Source: Mxb001 sp964537955 (GTDB lineage Bacteria > Actinomycetota > Actinomycetes > S36-B12). Taken from it: DNA of 64,000 nucleotides. Where the stretch lies: positions 57,907 through 121,906 of the forward strand of contig CAZICY010000002.1 in NCBI GenBank assembly GCA_964537955.1, in the 5' to 3' direction. Shown here piece after piece: positions 7,802 through 17,013 of the stretch; the stretch's first letter is position 1, and each line of letters begins with the position of its first letter. The notes beneath the pieces are model-generated. The model saw nothing but the letters and a program-made list of their open reading frames with translations. It did no database searches and was not told the origin of the DNA. The translations under genes were made by a program, and so were the position numbers.

Positions 7802-9280
7802 ATGGCCGGAGCGGGACGGCAACTCACGGGATGGGATGCCGCGACGTGGCGCACCTCCGCGGGCAGTCCGCATCTGCGCTCGACGGTCGTCGCGCTGGTG
7901 CTGCTCGACTCCGAGCCGGACTGGGAGCGCCTGCGCGCGCGCGTCGAGCGGCTCACGCGCATGGTGCCCGTGCTGCGCCAGCGTCCGCTCAGGGGCGTCT
8001 TCGGAGTGGCGTCACCTCGCCTGGCGGTCGACCCCGACTTCGACCTGGGGCTCCACCTGCGGCGCATGCGCCTGGCGGGCGAGGGGACCTGGGCCGAACT
8101 CCTCCAGGAAGCGCGGCGAGTGAGCCTGACCGATTTCGACCGCGATCGCCCGCTGTGGGAGCTCGTGCTCGTGGAGGGCCTCGAGGGGGGCCGGGCCGCA
8201 TTGCTGCTCAAACTGCATCACGCCATCGCTGACGGACAGGCGACGGTGCTCATCGGCCTCAATCTCGTGGAGCTCGGCACCGACCCCAACCCGGACGAGC
8301 CCGAGGCTCCCGAGGCGCCCGAGCCCGTGGCCGCAGGAGCGCCCGAGGTGAGCGTCGCGGACATCGTCGACAACGTGCGTCGCGGGATCGGCGCCGCAGA
8401 GCGCGTGGGCGAGGCCATGGTGGCGCTCGCGCGCGGCACCTTCACCGATCCCGTCGCGACCTGGACCTCCGTGCTCGGCACGCTGGCCTCCGTCGGCCGC
8501 TTCACCGCCGTGCCGGACGGTCCGCTGTCACCGCTCATGACCGAGCGGGGTACGACGTACCACTTCGCGGCGTTCGACCTGCCCTTCGCCCACCTTCGCG
8601 CATCGGCCAAGGAGCGGGACTGCAGCGTCAACGACGCCTTCATGGCGGCTGTGGGACTCGGCCTGGAGCGCTACCATGTGCGGCGCGGGAGCGTGGCCGA
8701 CGACCTGCGCTTCAACGTCCCCATCAGCCTGCGCGGCGATGCGGGTGACACCTCGGCCCAGGCATCCAACGCCGTGACGATCGCGCGCATCGCCCTGCCG
8801 GTCGCGGGGCTCACCGTCGACGAGCGCATGCAGGCCGCGCATGAGGCGGTGGCGCGATGGCGACACGAGCCGGCCCTGCGCTTGGCGGATCCGCTCGCCG
8901 AGATCAGCTGGCTCGTTCCCGTGCCCGTGCTCGCTCAGGCGGCACTCGCCAGCGACGTCACCACGAGCAACGTCCCGGGACCGCCCGTGCCGCTCTACGT
9001 CGCGGGTGCGCGCATTGCCGGCATCTACCCGCTGGTGGCGACCATCGGCGCCGCGGTCAACGTCACGATGGTGACCTACGACGGGTCCGCCTTCGTCGGC
9101 GTCTCCGCCGACGATCGGGCCGTGCCCGACCTGGACGACCTCGTGGCCGACCTGCGTTCGGGCTTCGCCACGGTCACCGGAGGCCGCGTAGGCCCTGCTG
9201 ATCCCCTGGGGCACGGGGGGCCCGACGACGGCACGCCGAAGGCCCGCGCGATCCGCGAGGCGGACACCGCAGGGCAGTAG
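7802..9280 (+). CDS. Wax ester synthase / diacylglycerol acyltransferase (WS/DGAT)
   Basis: A 492-residue acyltransferase expected to esterify diacylglycerol or long-chain alcohols with acyl-CoA to make storage triacylglycerol or wax ester. The catalytic HHxxxDG motif is present as HHAIADG at residues 139-145, and the family's C-terminal block SNVPGPPVPLY is intact. The ATG is preceded by AGGAGGGGAGG. It follows yebC by 29 bases and separates it from ruvC, where many relatives have no gene, so it looks like an addition to a conserved operon. Base composition does not stand out from its neighbours. Confidence 0.9.
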   Translation: MAGAGRQLTGWDAATWRTSAGSPHLRSTVVALVLLDSEPDWERLRARVERLTRMVPVLRQRPLRGVFGVASPRLAVDPDFDLGLHLRRMRLAGEGTWAELLQEARRVSLTDFDRDRPLWELVLVEGLEGGRAALLLKLHHAIADGQATVLIGLNLVELGTDPNPDEPEAPEAPEPVAAGAPEVSVADIVDNVRRGIGAAERVGEAMVALARGTFTDPVATWTSVLGTLASVGRFTAVPDGPLSPLMTERGTTYHFAAFDLPFAHLRASAKERDCSVNDAFMAAVGLGLERYHVRRGSVADDLRFNVPISLRGDAGDTSAQASNAVTIARIALPVAGLTVDERMQAAHEAVARWRHEPALRLADPLAEISWLVPVPVLAQAALASDVTTSNVPGPPVPLYVAGARIAGIYPLVATIGAAVNVTMVTYDGSAFVGVSADDRAVPDLDDLVADLRSGFATVTGGRVGPADPLGHGGPDDGTPKARAIREADTAGQ

Positions 9281-9283
9281 TCT
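9278..9283 (+). promoter_or_regulatory. Putative -10 element (TAGTCT) for ruvCAB
   Basis: The hexamer overlaps the TAG stop of the preceding gene and lies about 52 bases before the ruvC start. It suggests that ruvCAB can be transcribed independently of the upstream operon. No SOS box was recognised. Confidence 0.4.
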
Positions 9284-9334
9284 TCGCACAGGTGTTCGCA
9301 TAGGCCCGGGTCCCGGGTCGCGGAGGAGGCGCTC

Positions 9335-9847
9335 GTGCGGGTCATGGGCGTGGATCCCGGGCTCACCCGATGCGGGGTCGGCGTCGTCGAGGGGGCACCC
9401 GGACGCACGCTGCACCTGATCGACGTCGTGGTGGTGCGCACGCCACCCGAGGCGCCCCTCGAGGAGCGACTGACCGGACTGGAGCGGGCCCTCGAGGAGC
9501 TGGTGGCCCGCCACCAGCCGGAGATCATTGCCGTCGAGCGCGTCTTCAGCCAGCACAACCTGCGCACCGTGATGGGCACGGCCCAGGCTGGGGCTGTGGC
9601 GGCCCTGGCTGCTGGCCGTCGAGGCATCCCGCTCAGCCTGCGCACGCCCAGCGAGGTCAAGGCCGCCGTGACCGGCAGCGGCCGGGCCGACAAGGCGCAG
9701 GTGACGACCATGGTCACGCGCGTGCTGCGCCTCGATGAGCCCGTGCGTCCTGCGGACGCGGCGGACGCGCTCGCCCTGGCCATTACCGAGATCTGGCGCG
9801 GGGGTGCCGAGCGTCGACTCCAGGCCGCCGCCGGAGCGCGACGGTGA
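9335..9847 (+). CDS. ruvC: Holliday junction resolvase RuvC
   Basis: A 170-residue endonuclease that cleaves Holliday junctions handed over by RuvAB. The four acidic residues of the RNase H-like fold are visible: D in MGVDPG near the N-terminus, E in AVERVF, and the DxxD pair in PADAADAL near residue 145. GTG 9335 is preceded by GGAGGAGG at 6-base spacing. The stop overlaps ruvA (GTGA). Confidence 0.96.
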   Translation: MRVMGVDPGLTRCGVGVVEGAPGRTLHLIDVVVVRTPPEAPLEERLTGLERALEELVARHQPEIIAVERVFSQHNLRTVMGTAQAGAVAALAAGRRGIPLSLRTPSEVKAAVTGSGRADKAQVTTMVTRVLRLDEPVRPADAADALALAITEIWRGGAERRLQAAAGARR

Positions 9848-10428
9848 TCGCCTCGGTCAGCGGAGTGGTGGCGGCGGTGCAACCCTCCGGCGTGGTGGTC
9901 GAGGTCGGCGGCGTCGGCATCAGCGTGGCCTGCACGCCGCAGACCGCCGCTTCTGCCAGTAGGGGTGACACCCTGGCCCTGCACACCAGCCTGGTGGTGC
10001 GGGAGGACTCGCTGACGCTCTACGGATTCTCCGACTCCGAGCAGCGGGACGTCTTCGAGCTCGTGCAGACCGTCTCAGGGGTCGGCCCGCGCACCGCACT
10101 CGCGGTGCTGGCCACGATGGCGCCAGACGACCTGCGCCAGGCCATCGCCACCGAGGACGTCGCCAGCCTCACCCGCGTGCCGGGGATCGGCACCAAGGGC
10201 GCGCAGCGACTCATCATCGAATTGAAGGACCGGTTGCGCGCGGTGGCGCGTCCGGGCGAGCCGCCCTCCAGCGACGGTGCCGAGACGGTGCGCAGCGCGC
10301 TCATGTCCCTCGGGTGGCCTGCGCGCGATGCCGATCGTGCCGTCGCAGCGGTCGCGGGGCAGGTTGGCGCGGACGCGGACGTCGCACAGCTCCTGCGGGC
10401 GGCCCTGCAGCATCTGGACCGGCGATGA
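9844..10428 (+). CDS. ruvA: Holliday junction branch migration protein RuvA
   Basis: A 194-residue junction-binding protein that forms the tetramer gripping the four-way junction and loads RuvB. The OB-fold start (SVSGVVAAV), two helix-hairpin-helix segments (VSGVGPRTALAVL and VPGIGTKGAQRL) and the C-terminal RuvB-binding domain are in order. It overlaps ruvC upstream and ruvB downstream by 4 bases each. Confidence 0.96.
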   Translation: MIASVSGVVAAVQPSGVVVEVGGVGISVACTPQTAASASRGDTLALHTSLVVREDSLTLYGFSDSEQRDVFELVQTVSGVGPRTALAVLATMAPDDLRQAIATEDVASLTRVPGIGTKGAQRLIIELKDRLRAVARPGEPPSSDGAETVRSALMSLGWPARDADRAVAAVAGQVGADADVAQLLRAALQHLDRR

Positions 10429-11531
10429 CGGGCGACGAGTGGATCGAGGAGCGCGACCGTGAGGCGGAGCGCCTCGTGGACGCGCACGCTGACGAGACCG
10501 AGCGGGCGCTCGAGGGTGCCCTGCGCCCCCGCAGTCTCGACGAGTTCATCGGCCAGTCGCGTGTGTGCGCGCAGCTCGATGTCGTGCTCCAGGCCGCTCG
10601 ACGGCGCGAGCGACCCGCCGATCACGTGCTGCTCTCCGGCCCGCCCGGGCTCGGCAAGACGACCCTGGCCTCCATCGTTGCCGAGGAGATGGCGGCGCCG
10701 CTGCGCCTGACCAGCGGGCACGCCCTGCAGCACGCCGGTGACCTCGCTGCCATCCTGTCGAGCCTGCAGCCCGGCGAGGTGCTCTTCATCGACGAGATCC
10801 ACCGCCTGGCGCGGGCGGCCGAGGAGATGCTCTACGTCGCCATGGAGGACTTCCGCGTCGACGTCATCGTCGGCAAGGGGCCCGGAGCGACCGCGCTGCC
10901 CCTCGATCTCGCACCCTTCACCCTGGTCGGTGCCACCACGCGCGTCGGCCTGCTCCCGGGCCCGCTGCGCGATCGATTCGGCTTCACGGCGCACCTGGAC
11001 TTCTACGACGAGGCCGACCTGCGCTCGATCCTCGAGCGTTCGGCCGACCTGCTCGCCGTGCGGATCGACGACGAGGGCATCTCCGAGATCGCCCGTCGCT
11101 CCCGCGGGACCCCTCGCATCGCCAACCGCCTGCTGCGCCGCGTGCGCGACTGGGCGCAGGTGCACGGCACGGGCGATGTGGATCACGCGGCCGCGCGCGC
11201 CGCGCTCGACCTATACGAGGTCGACGCGCTGGGCCTGGACCGACTGGATCGCTCGGTCCTCGATGCGCTGGTCCGCAAGTTCGACGGGGGGCCCGTCGGG
11301 CTCTCCACGCTCGCGGTCGCGGTCGGGGAGGAGCCGGAGACCGTGGAAACCGTCGCCGAGCCCTTCCTGGTCCGGCACGGGCTCCTCGCCCGGACATCGC
11401 GCGGGCGCGTCGCCACCGCGGCGGCGTACGCCCACCTCGGTGTGGCGCCGCCGTCGGGCACCTGGCCCGAGCAGGGTCTCCTGGGCTTCCCCGACGCCTC
11501 CGGCCACGCCTCGCCGGGGGGCTCCGGCTAG
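10425..11531 (+). CDS. ruvB: Holliday junction branch migration helicase RuvB
   Basis: A 368-residue AAA+ ATPase motor. Walker A is GPPGLGKTT at residues 72-80, Walker B is LFIDEIHR, and sensor I is VGATTRVG. The C-terminal winged helix includes the RGRVA segment. The ATG at 10425 sits in the ruvA stop (ATGA); longer in-frame upstream sequence is only the ruvA shadow. The C-terminus is slightly extended beyond the family core with a Gly/Pro-rich tail. Confidence 0.96.
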   Translation: MTGDEWIEERDREAERLVDAHADETERALEGALRPRSLDEFIGQSRVCAQLDVVLQAARRRERPADHVLLSGPPGLGKTTLASIVAEEMAAPLRLTSGHALQHAGDLAAILSSLQPGEVLFIDEIHRLARAAEEMLYVAMEDFRVDVIVGKGPGATALPLDLAPFTLVGATTRVGLLPGPLRDRFGFTAHLDFYDEADLRSILERSADLLAVRIDDEGISEIARRSRGTPRIANRLLRRVRDWAQVHGTGDVDHAAARAALDLYEVDALGLDRLDRSVLDALVRKFDGGPVGLSTLAVAVGEEPETVETVAEPFLVRHGLLARTSRGRVATAAAYAHLGVAPPSGTWPEQGLLGFPDASGHASPGGSG

Positions 11532-11534
11532 GCT
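11529..11534 (+). promoter_or_regulatory. Putative -10 element (TAGGCT) for yajC-secD-secF
   Basis: TAGGCT overlaps the ruvB TAG stop and lies 51 bases before the yajC start. The same hexamer recurs before several other genes in this window. Confidence 0.45.
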
Positions 11535-11584
11535 CTTGGCCACCTGCGCCGACGTCGGCGCTGCCGTCTTCGAGGGGTGCATTC

Positions 11585-11923
11585 GTGGAAAGCCTGGGCA
11601 CGCTGCTGCCGATTCTCCTCATCGGCGTCGTCTTCTACCTCCTCATCATGCGCCCTGCCCGCAATCGGCAGCGCAAGCAGGCGGAGATGATGTCGTCGCT
11701 CGCCCCCGGAGCGCGCATCATGACGACGGCCGGCGTCTACGGCACGGTGGTCTCCCTCGACGACGACGACGCCGAGATCGAGATCGCCCCCGGGGTGGTC
11801 ATCCGCGTGGTCAAGGCCGCGATCGGCAAGGTCATGGATACCGAGCAGACGCCTGCTGACGCGACCGACGCGCCCGACCGCGACGGTGCCGCCGAGCCGC
11901 CGCACTCCGGCGCCTCGTCGTAG
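11585..11923 (+). CDS. yajC: Preprotein translocase accessory subunit YajC
   Basis: A 112-residue single-pass membrane protein, part of the SecDF-YajC complex. One transmembrane helix (residues about 5-22) is followed by the family motif RPARNRQRKQAEM and an MTTAGVYGTVV block. The C-terminal acidic tail is typical. The GTG at 11585 was chosen for its position just before the membrane helix. It is followed by secD after 37 bases. Confidence 0.93.
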   Translation: MESLGTLLPILLIGVVFYLLIMRPARNRQRKQAEMMSSLAPGARIMTTAGVYGTVVSLDDDDAEIEIAPGVVIRVVKAAIGKVMDTEQTPADATDAPDRDGAAEPPHSGASS

Positions 11924-11960
11924 CCCACCGCCCTCACGTCCACGCGCAGAAGGAAGACAC

Positions 11961-13589
11961 GTGCCTCCCGCCAACCGCAGCAGCCGCACCGGCTCGCAGA
12001 CGCATCCCGGCCGCCTGCTCCTCATCATGGCGCTCATCACCGCCGCGCTCGCAGTGTGGGCCTTCTGGCCCGGCCAGGACAACGTCGTACGACTCGGACT
12101 GGACCTGCGTGGCGGCACCCAGGTCATCCTGCAGCCCAAGGCGGTGCAGGAGGGCGCCACGATCACGGACGACCAGCTGGCACAGACGGTCCAGATCATC
12201 CGCCAGCGCGTCGACGGCGTAGGCGTGGCCGAGGCCGAGGTCACCGTGCAGGGATCGGGCGAGGGAGCCGCCATCGTCGTCTCGGTGCCCGACGTGAGCC
12301 AGGAGCGGCTCGTCGAGCTGGTGGGTCGGACCGCGCTGCTGGACTTCCGACCGGTGTGGACCATCCTCGGACCCGCGCCCGCAACCCTCGACGACACCGC
12401 TGCTCCGGCCCCGGCGCCCACGGGCGACGACACGGCCACCTCCGCGCGCATCGTGCAGGCCGCCGACAACACCCCTGAGTTCCAGGCCGAGGTGGCCGCG
12501 CTCGACTGCCTCGATCCGATCAATCAGTCCGGCGGCAGCCCGGACGTTCCGGAGCTGTGGCTCGGGACCTGCGACACCGACGGCGCGGCGAAGTACTCCC
12601 TGCAGCCGGCGTTCATCAAGGGCACCAACGTCACCGATGCCGTGGCCCAGCTGCCCCAGCAGGGCGTCGGCGGGTGGGTTGTGAGCCTCACCTTCGACAG
12701 CGAGGGTGCCCGCGCGCTCGCCGAGTCATCCCAGGAGCTCTACGCGCTGCCCGACTGCACCCCCGGCGGAGCCAGCCCCTGCAACGCCTTCGCGATCGTG
12801 CTCGACGGGGTGGTCGTCTCGGCGCCGCGCTTCAACGAGCCGATCATCGGCGGCCAGGCCCAGATCGAGGGCGACTTCACTGCGCAGGAGGCTCAGGACC
12901 TCGCCAACATCCTCAGCTACGGCGCCCTGCCGGTGAACCTCGAGGTCGTCGAGGTGACCAGCGTGTCCCCGACGATCGGCGGTGATCAGCTGCGGGCGGG
13001 GCTCATCGCTGGCGCGATCGGATTCCTCTTGATCGTGGTCTTCCTGCTCGTCTACTACCGCGTGCTCGGCATCGTCGCGGTGGCCAGCCTGACGCTGGCG
13101 GGCGGTCTGACCTTCTTCGCGTTCATCGCTCTCGGCAAGTCCGTGGGCTTCACCCTCACCCTCGCGGGCGTAGCGGGCGCGATCGTATCCATCGGTCTCA
13201 CCGCGGACTCCTTCATCATCTACTTCGAACGCATCCGAGACGCGCTGCGCGATGGCAAGACCATGCGTCAGGCAGCCGAGGTGGGATGGTCCGCGACGAG
13301 GCGCACGATCCTCGCAGCCGACTTCGTCACGTTGCTGGCAGCGATCGTGCTCTACATCGTCTCCGTCGGCAATGTCCGTGGCTTCGCCTTCACACTCGGG
13401 CTCATCACCGTGATCGACCTTCTCGTAGCATTCCTGTTCACCTACCCCTTCACAGTCCTGCTGTGCCGTTCGAAGTGGATGGATCGAGGATCGTGGTTCA
13501 CCGGGCTCAGGACCGGTGCCAAGCGCGGTGACATCGAAGGCCGCGAGGCCGATCGTGAGGATCGATCGACCGTGGGAGTGGAGTCCTGA
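11961..13589 (+). CDS. secD: Protein translocase subunit SecD
   Basis: A 542-residue RND-type membrane protein that uses the proton gradient to help release exported proteins. It has an N-terminal helix, the LGLDLRGGTQV signature of SecD, a large periplasmic P1 region with an Ala/Pro-rich insertion near residue 145-165, and five C-terminal helices. GTG 11961 has AAGGAAG upstream; in-frame sequence further upstream lies within yajC and is not used. The stop overlaps the secF ATG. Confidence 0.95.
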   Translation: MPPANRSSRTGSQTHPGRLLLIMALITAALAVWAFWPGQDNVVRLGLDLRGGTQVILQPKAVQEGATITDDQLAQTVQIIRQRVDGVGVAEAEVTVQGSGEGAAIVVSVPDVSQERLVELVGRTALLDFRPVWTILGPAPATLDDTAAPAPAPTGDDTATSARIVQAADNTPEFQAEVAALDCLDPINQSGGSPDVPELWLGTCDTDGAAKYSLQPAFIKGTNVTDAVAQLPQQGVGGWVVSLTFDSEGARALAESSQELYALPDCTPGGASPCNAFAIVLDGVVVSAPRFNEPIIGGQAQIEGDFTAQEAQDLANILSYGALPVNLEVVEVTSVSPTIGGDQLRAGLIAGAIGFLLIVVFLLVYYRVLGIVAVASLTLAGGLTFFAFIALGKSVGFTLTLAGVAGAIVSIGLTADSFIIYFERIRDALRDGKTMRQAAEVGWSATRRTILAADFVTLLAAIVLYIVSVGNVRGFAFTLGLITVIDLLVAFLFTYPFTVLLCRSKWMDRGSWFTGLRTGAKRGDIEGREADREDRSTVGVES

Positions 13590-14692
13590 TGGCGCGCAAG
13601 AACTCTCTCGGAGACCGCCTCTACCGGGGCGAGTCGGGCATCGACTTCGTCGGCCGACGGCGCACCTGGTTCATCGTCTCGGGCGTGCTGATCCTGATCT
13701 CTCTTGCTGCGCTCGGCTTCCGCGGGCTGAACCTCGGCATCGAGTTCCAGGGCGGTGCGGTCTTCTCCGTGCCCAATGCGACGTGCTCGGTGCCCGACGC
13801 TCGCGAGGTGGCCTCCGCGGCCACAGGGGGTGACGTGATCGTCACCGAGACGGGCGCGGGCATCATTCGGGTCCAGACGCCGCCGGTCGAGCCTGCCCAG
13901 AGCCAGGACATCAGCCGAGTCCTCGCGGATTCCTGCGGTGTCCCGGTTGGTGACATCACCGTCCAGGTGGTCGGACCGACCTGGGGCGCGGAGATCACGT
14001 CCAAGGGCATCCAGGCCCTCGTGGTCTTCCTCGTCCTCGTGACGCTCTTCCTCGCCATTTACTTCGAGTGGCGGTTCGCCGTGGCCGCACTCGTCGCACT
14101 GGCGCACGACATCATCCTCACCGTCGGCATCTACGCCATCACCGGCCTTCAGGTGACGCCGGCGACCCTCATCGGCTTCCTCACCATCCTCGGCTACTCC
14201 CTCTACGACACGGTCGTCGTCTTCGACAAGGTCAAGGAGGAGACGAAGGGCATCACCGCCCAGTCGGTGATGACGTACGGCGAGGCTGCAAACAAGGCGG
14301 TCAACCAGGTCCTCGTGCGCTCCATCAACACGTCCATCACCTCGCTGCTGCCGGTCATCGCGATCATCGTCGTGGGTGCCGGCCTGCTCGGTGCGGGCAC
14401 CCTGCTGGACCTCGCAGTCGCGCTCGCCGTCGGCATGATCGCGGGTGTCTATTCCTCGATCTTCATTGCCACTCCGTTGGTGGTCGTCCTGAAGTCTCGC
14501 CAGCCTGAGATCAAGGCCCTGGATGTGCGCGTGGCGGCGCGCCGCGGAGGCTCGGGACGTCGCGCGGCCGAATCCCAGGAGGCAGCCGCTGCTGCCGTCG
14601 GGGTCGTGGGCGCGGAAGGCGCGGTAGTGATCGGGAGCGCTGAGCGCCAGCAGCCAAAGCGGCAGCCGCGCTCCAAGCGCGGCAAGAAATAG
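13589..14692 (+). CDS. secF: Protein translocase subunit SecF
   Basis: A 367-residue partner of SecD. The LGIEFQGGAVF block is the SecF counterpart of the SecD signature, and six membrane helices with a YSLYDTVVVFDKV segment follow. The C-terminal 60 residues form an extended Ala/Arg/Lys-rich cytoplasmic tail. The ATG overlaps the last base of the secD stop. In many actinobacteria apt lies between secF and rel; here the next gene is rel directly. Confidence 0.95.
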   Translation: MARKNSLGDRLYRGESGIDFVGRRRTWFIVSGVLILISLAALGFRGLNLGIEFQGGAVFSVPNATCSVPDAREVASAATGGDVIVTETGAGIIRVQTPPVEPAQSQDISRVLADSCGVPVGDITVQVVGPTWGAEITSKGIQALVVFLVLVTLFLAIYFEWRFAVAALVALAHDIILTVGIYAITGLQVTPATLIGFLTILGYSLYDTVVVFDKVKEETKGITAQSVMTYGEAANKAVNQVLVRSINTSITSLLPVIAIIVVGAGLLGAGTLLDLAVALAVGMIAGVYSSIFIATPLVVVLKSRQPEIKALDVRVAARRGGSGRRAAESQEAAAAAVGVVGAEGAVVIGSAERQQPKRQPRSKRGKK

Positions 14693-14722
14693 CCGCGCGA
14701 CTCGCCCACGCCTGCATGCTCG

Positions 14723-14728
14723 TACACT
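14723..14728 (+). promoter_or_regulatory. Putative -10 element (TACACT) for rel
   Basis: A close match to TAnnnT in the 62-base gap between secF and rel, 26 bases before the chosen GTG. Confidence 0.45.
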
Positions 14729-14754
14729 GACCGCTACAGCAGCGGGAGGTGAGG

Positions 14755-17013
14755 GTGACGCAGGAGGCGATGCGCGAGGTCCCGGCCGAGGCCGGAGCCA
14801 ATGGCCTGCGCTCGCGTCTGGCGCGCCTCACCGGATCGCGCACGGGACCCTCGGAGCTGGACCCCCTGATCCGCACCCTGCGGCAGTACCACCCCAAGTC
14901 CGACGTCCGGATGCTCCAGCGGGCGTACGAGACCGCGGCCTACCTGCACAGCGACCAGAAGCGTCGCTCAGGGGACCCCTACATCACGCACCCCCTGGCC
15001 GTGGCCACCATCCTGGCGGAGCTCGGCATGACGGCGCCGACACTCTCGGCGGCGCTGCTGCACGACACGGTCGAGGACACCGGCTACTCCCTTGACGAGC
15101 TGCGCGAGGACTTCGGCGATGAGGTGGCCGACCTGGTCGACGGCGTCACCAAGCTGGACCGCGTCACCTACGGCGAGGCATCCGCCGCGGAGACCGTGCG
15201 CAAGATGGTCGTGGCGATGGCGCGCGACATCCGCGTGCTCGTCATCAAGCTGGCCGACCGACTCCACAACATGCGCACGCTGGGCTTCATGCCCCCCGAG
15301 AAGCAGGAGAAGAAGGCGCGCGAGACGCTCGAGATCTACGCCCCGCTGGCGCACCGCCTGGGCATGAACACCATGAAGTGGGAGCTCGAGGACCTCGCCT
15401 TCGCGACGCTCTACCCCAAGGTGTACGACGAGATCGAGCGCCTGGTGTCGCAGCGGGCCCCCTCGCGCGACCAGTACCTCACACGCGTGATCGACGACCT
15501 CGAGACGGACATCCGTGGGGCGCGCATCAAGGCGTCGGTGACCGGCCGGCCCAAGCACCTCTATTCCGTCTACCAGAAGATGGTCGTGCGGGGCCGCGAG
15601 TTCGCCGACATCTACGACCTCGTCGGGGTGCGGATCCTGGTCGAGTCCATCCGAGACTGCTATGCGGTGCTCGGCATCGTGCACGCGCGCTGGAGCCCCG
15701 TGCCGGGGCGCTTCAAGGACTTCATCGCGATGCCGAAGTTCAACATGTACCAGTCACTCCACACCACGGTGATCGGGCCGGACGGCAAGCCCGTCGAGTT
15801 GCAGATCCGCACCTGGGACATGCACCGCGCAGCTGAGTTCGGCGTCGCGGCACACTGGCGCTACAAGCAGCGCGATGTCGGCGGCAAGCAGGGGCCCGAC
15901 GACTTCGGCTGGCTGCGCCAGCTCCTGGAGTGGCAGCGCGAGACGGAGGATCCCGACGAGTTCCTCGATTCCCTGCGCTACGACCTGTCCTCGTCGGAGG
16001 TCTTCGTCTTCACTCCCAAGGGAGACGTGGTGGCGCTGCCCCAGGGCAGCACGCCGGTCGACTTCGCCTACAGCGTGCACACCGAGGTCGGGCATCGCTG
16101 CGTGGGCGCCCGAGTCAACGGCAAGCTCGTCCCGCTGGAGTCCGAGCTGTCCAATGGCGACGTGGTGGAGGTCTTCACCTCGAAGGCCGACGGCGCGGGG
16201 CCGAGCCGGGACTGGTTGACCTTCGTCAGGTCACCGCGCGCGAAGTCCAAGATCAAGGCGTGGTTCAGCAAGGAGCGTCGCGAGGAGGCGATCGAGCAGG
16301 GCAAGGACTCGATCGTGCGGGCCATGCGCAAGGAGGGCCTGCCGCTCCAGCGGCTCATGACCAACCAGTCGCTGTCGACGATCGCGGCGGAGTTCCACCA
16401 GTCCGACGTGTCCGCGCTCTACGCCGCCGTGGGGGAGGGGCGCATCTCGGCGGCGAGCATCGTGCGCCGGCTCGTCGCGGCAGCGGGCGGCGTCGACGGC
16501 GCTGCCGACGACGCAGCGGAGGCATTCACCCCCACGTCGTCGAGCCGGGCCATCGCCTCGGGGGATCCGGGTGTCCTCGTCAAGGGCGCTACTGACGTCT
16601 GGGTCAAGCTCGCCCGCTGCTGCACGCCGGTGCCGGGCGACGACATCGTCGGGTTCGTCACCCGCGGGTCAGGCGTCTCGGTCCACAGGCGCTCCTGCGT
16701 CAACGTGCCCGGCCTCGAGGCCCAGCAGGAGGCGGGTGCGCGCTTCGTCGACGTGTCCTGGGCGCCCTCGTCGGGCAGCGTCTTCCTCGTCAACATCCAG
16801 GTCGAGGCGCTCGATCGCGCGCGGCTGCTCTCCGACGTCACGCGGGCGCTGTCGGATCAGCACGTGAACATCCTCAGCGCCTCAGTGACGACCACGCGCG
16901 AGCGAATCGCCCTGTCGAGGTTCACCTTCGAGATGGCTGACCCCAAGCACCTGGGTGCTGTCCTCAAGGGCGTGCGGCAGGTGGATGGCGTCTTCGACGC
17001 CTACCGGGTCTAG
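14755..17013 (+). CDS. relA: Bifunctional (p)ppGpp synthetase/hydrolase Rel
   Basis: A 752-residue stringent-response enzyme. The hydrolase domain has the H103-D104 pair and E107-D108 of the HDxxED motif. The synthetase domain carries RFKD at residues 319-322, the RxKD form found in bifunctional Rel rather than the acidic ExDD form of synthetase-only RelA, and the conserved MYQSLHTTV. TGS and ACT domains follow in the usual order. GTG 14755 has GGGAGG 5 bases upstream; GTG 14749 and ATG 14770 are less well placed. Its TAG stop shares four bases (CTAG) with the stop of the convergent DUF349 gene. Confidence 0.96.
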   Translation: MTQEAMREVPAEAGANGLRSRLARLTGSRTGPSELDPLIRTLRQYHPKSDVRMLQRAYETAAYLHSDQKRRSGDPYITHPLAVATILAELGMTAPTLSAALLHDTVEDTGYSLDELREDFGDEVADLVDGVTKLDRVTYGEASAAETVRKMVVAMARDIRVLVIKLADRLHNMRTLGFMPPEKQEKKARETLEIYAPLAHRLGMNTMKWELEDLAFATLYPKVYDEIERLVSQRAPSRDQYLTRVIDDLETDIRGARIKASVTGRPKHLYSVYQKMVVRGREFADIYDLVGVRILVESIRDCYAVLGIVHARWSPVPGRFKDFIAMPKFNMYQSLHTTVIGPDGKPVELQIRTWDMHRAAEFGVAAHWRYKQRDVGGKQGPDDFGWLRQLLEWQRETEDPDEFLDSLRYDLSSSEVFVFTPKGDVVALPQGSTPVDFAYSVHTEVGHRCVGARVNGKLVPLESELSNGDVVEVFTSKADGAGPSRDWLTFVRSPRAKSKIKAWFSKERREEAIEQGKDSIVRAMRKEGLPLQRLMTNQSLSTIAAEFHQSDVSALYAAVGEGRISAASIVRRLVAAAGGVDGAADDAAEAFTPTSSSRAIASGDPGVLVKGATDVWVKLARCCTPVPGDDIVGFVTRGSGVSVHRRSCVNVPGLEAQQEAGARFVDVSWAPSSGSVFLVNIQVEALDRARLLSDVTRALSDQHVNILSASVTTTRERIALSRFTFEMADPKHLGAVLKGVRQVDGVFDAYRV

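Noticed and set aside
9301..9334. SOS box before ruvC
   Set aside because: No match to the actinobacterial LexA consensus GAAC-n4-GTTC-type palindrome was seen.
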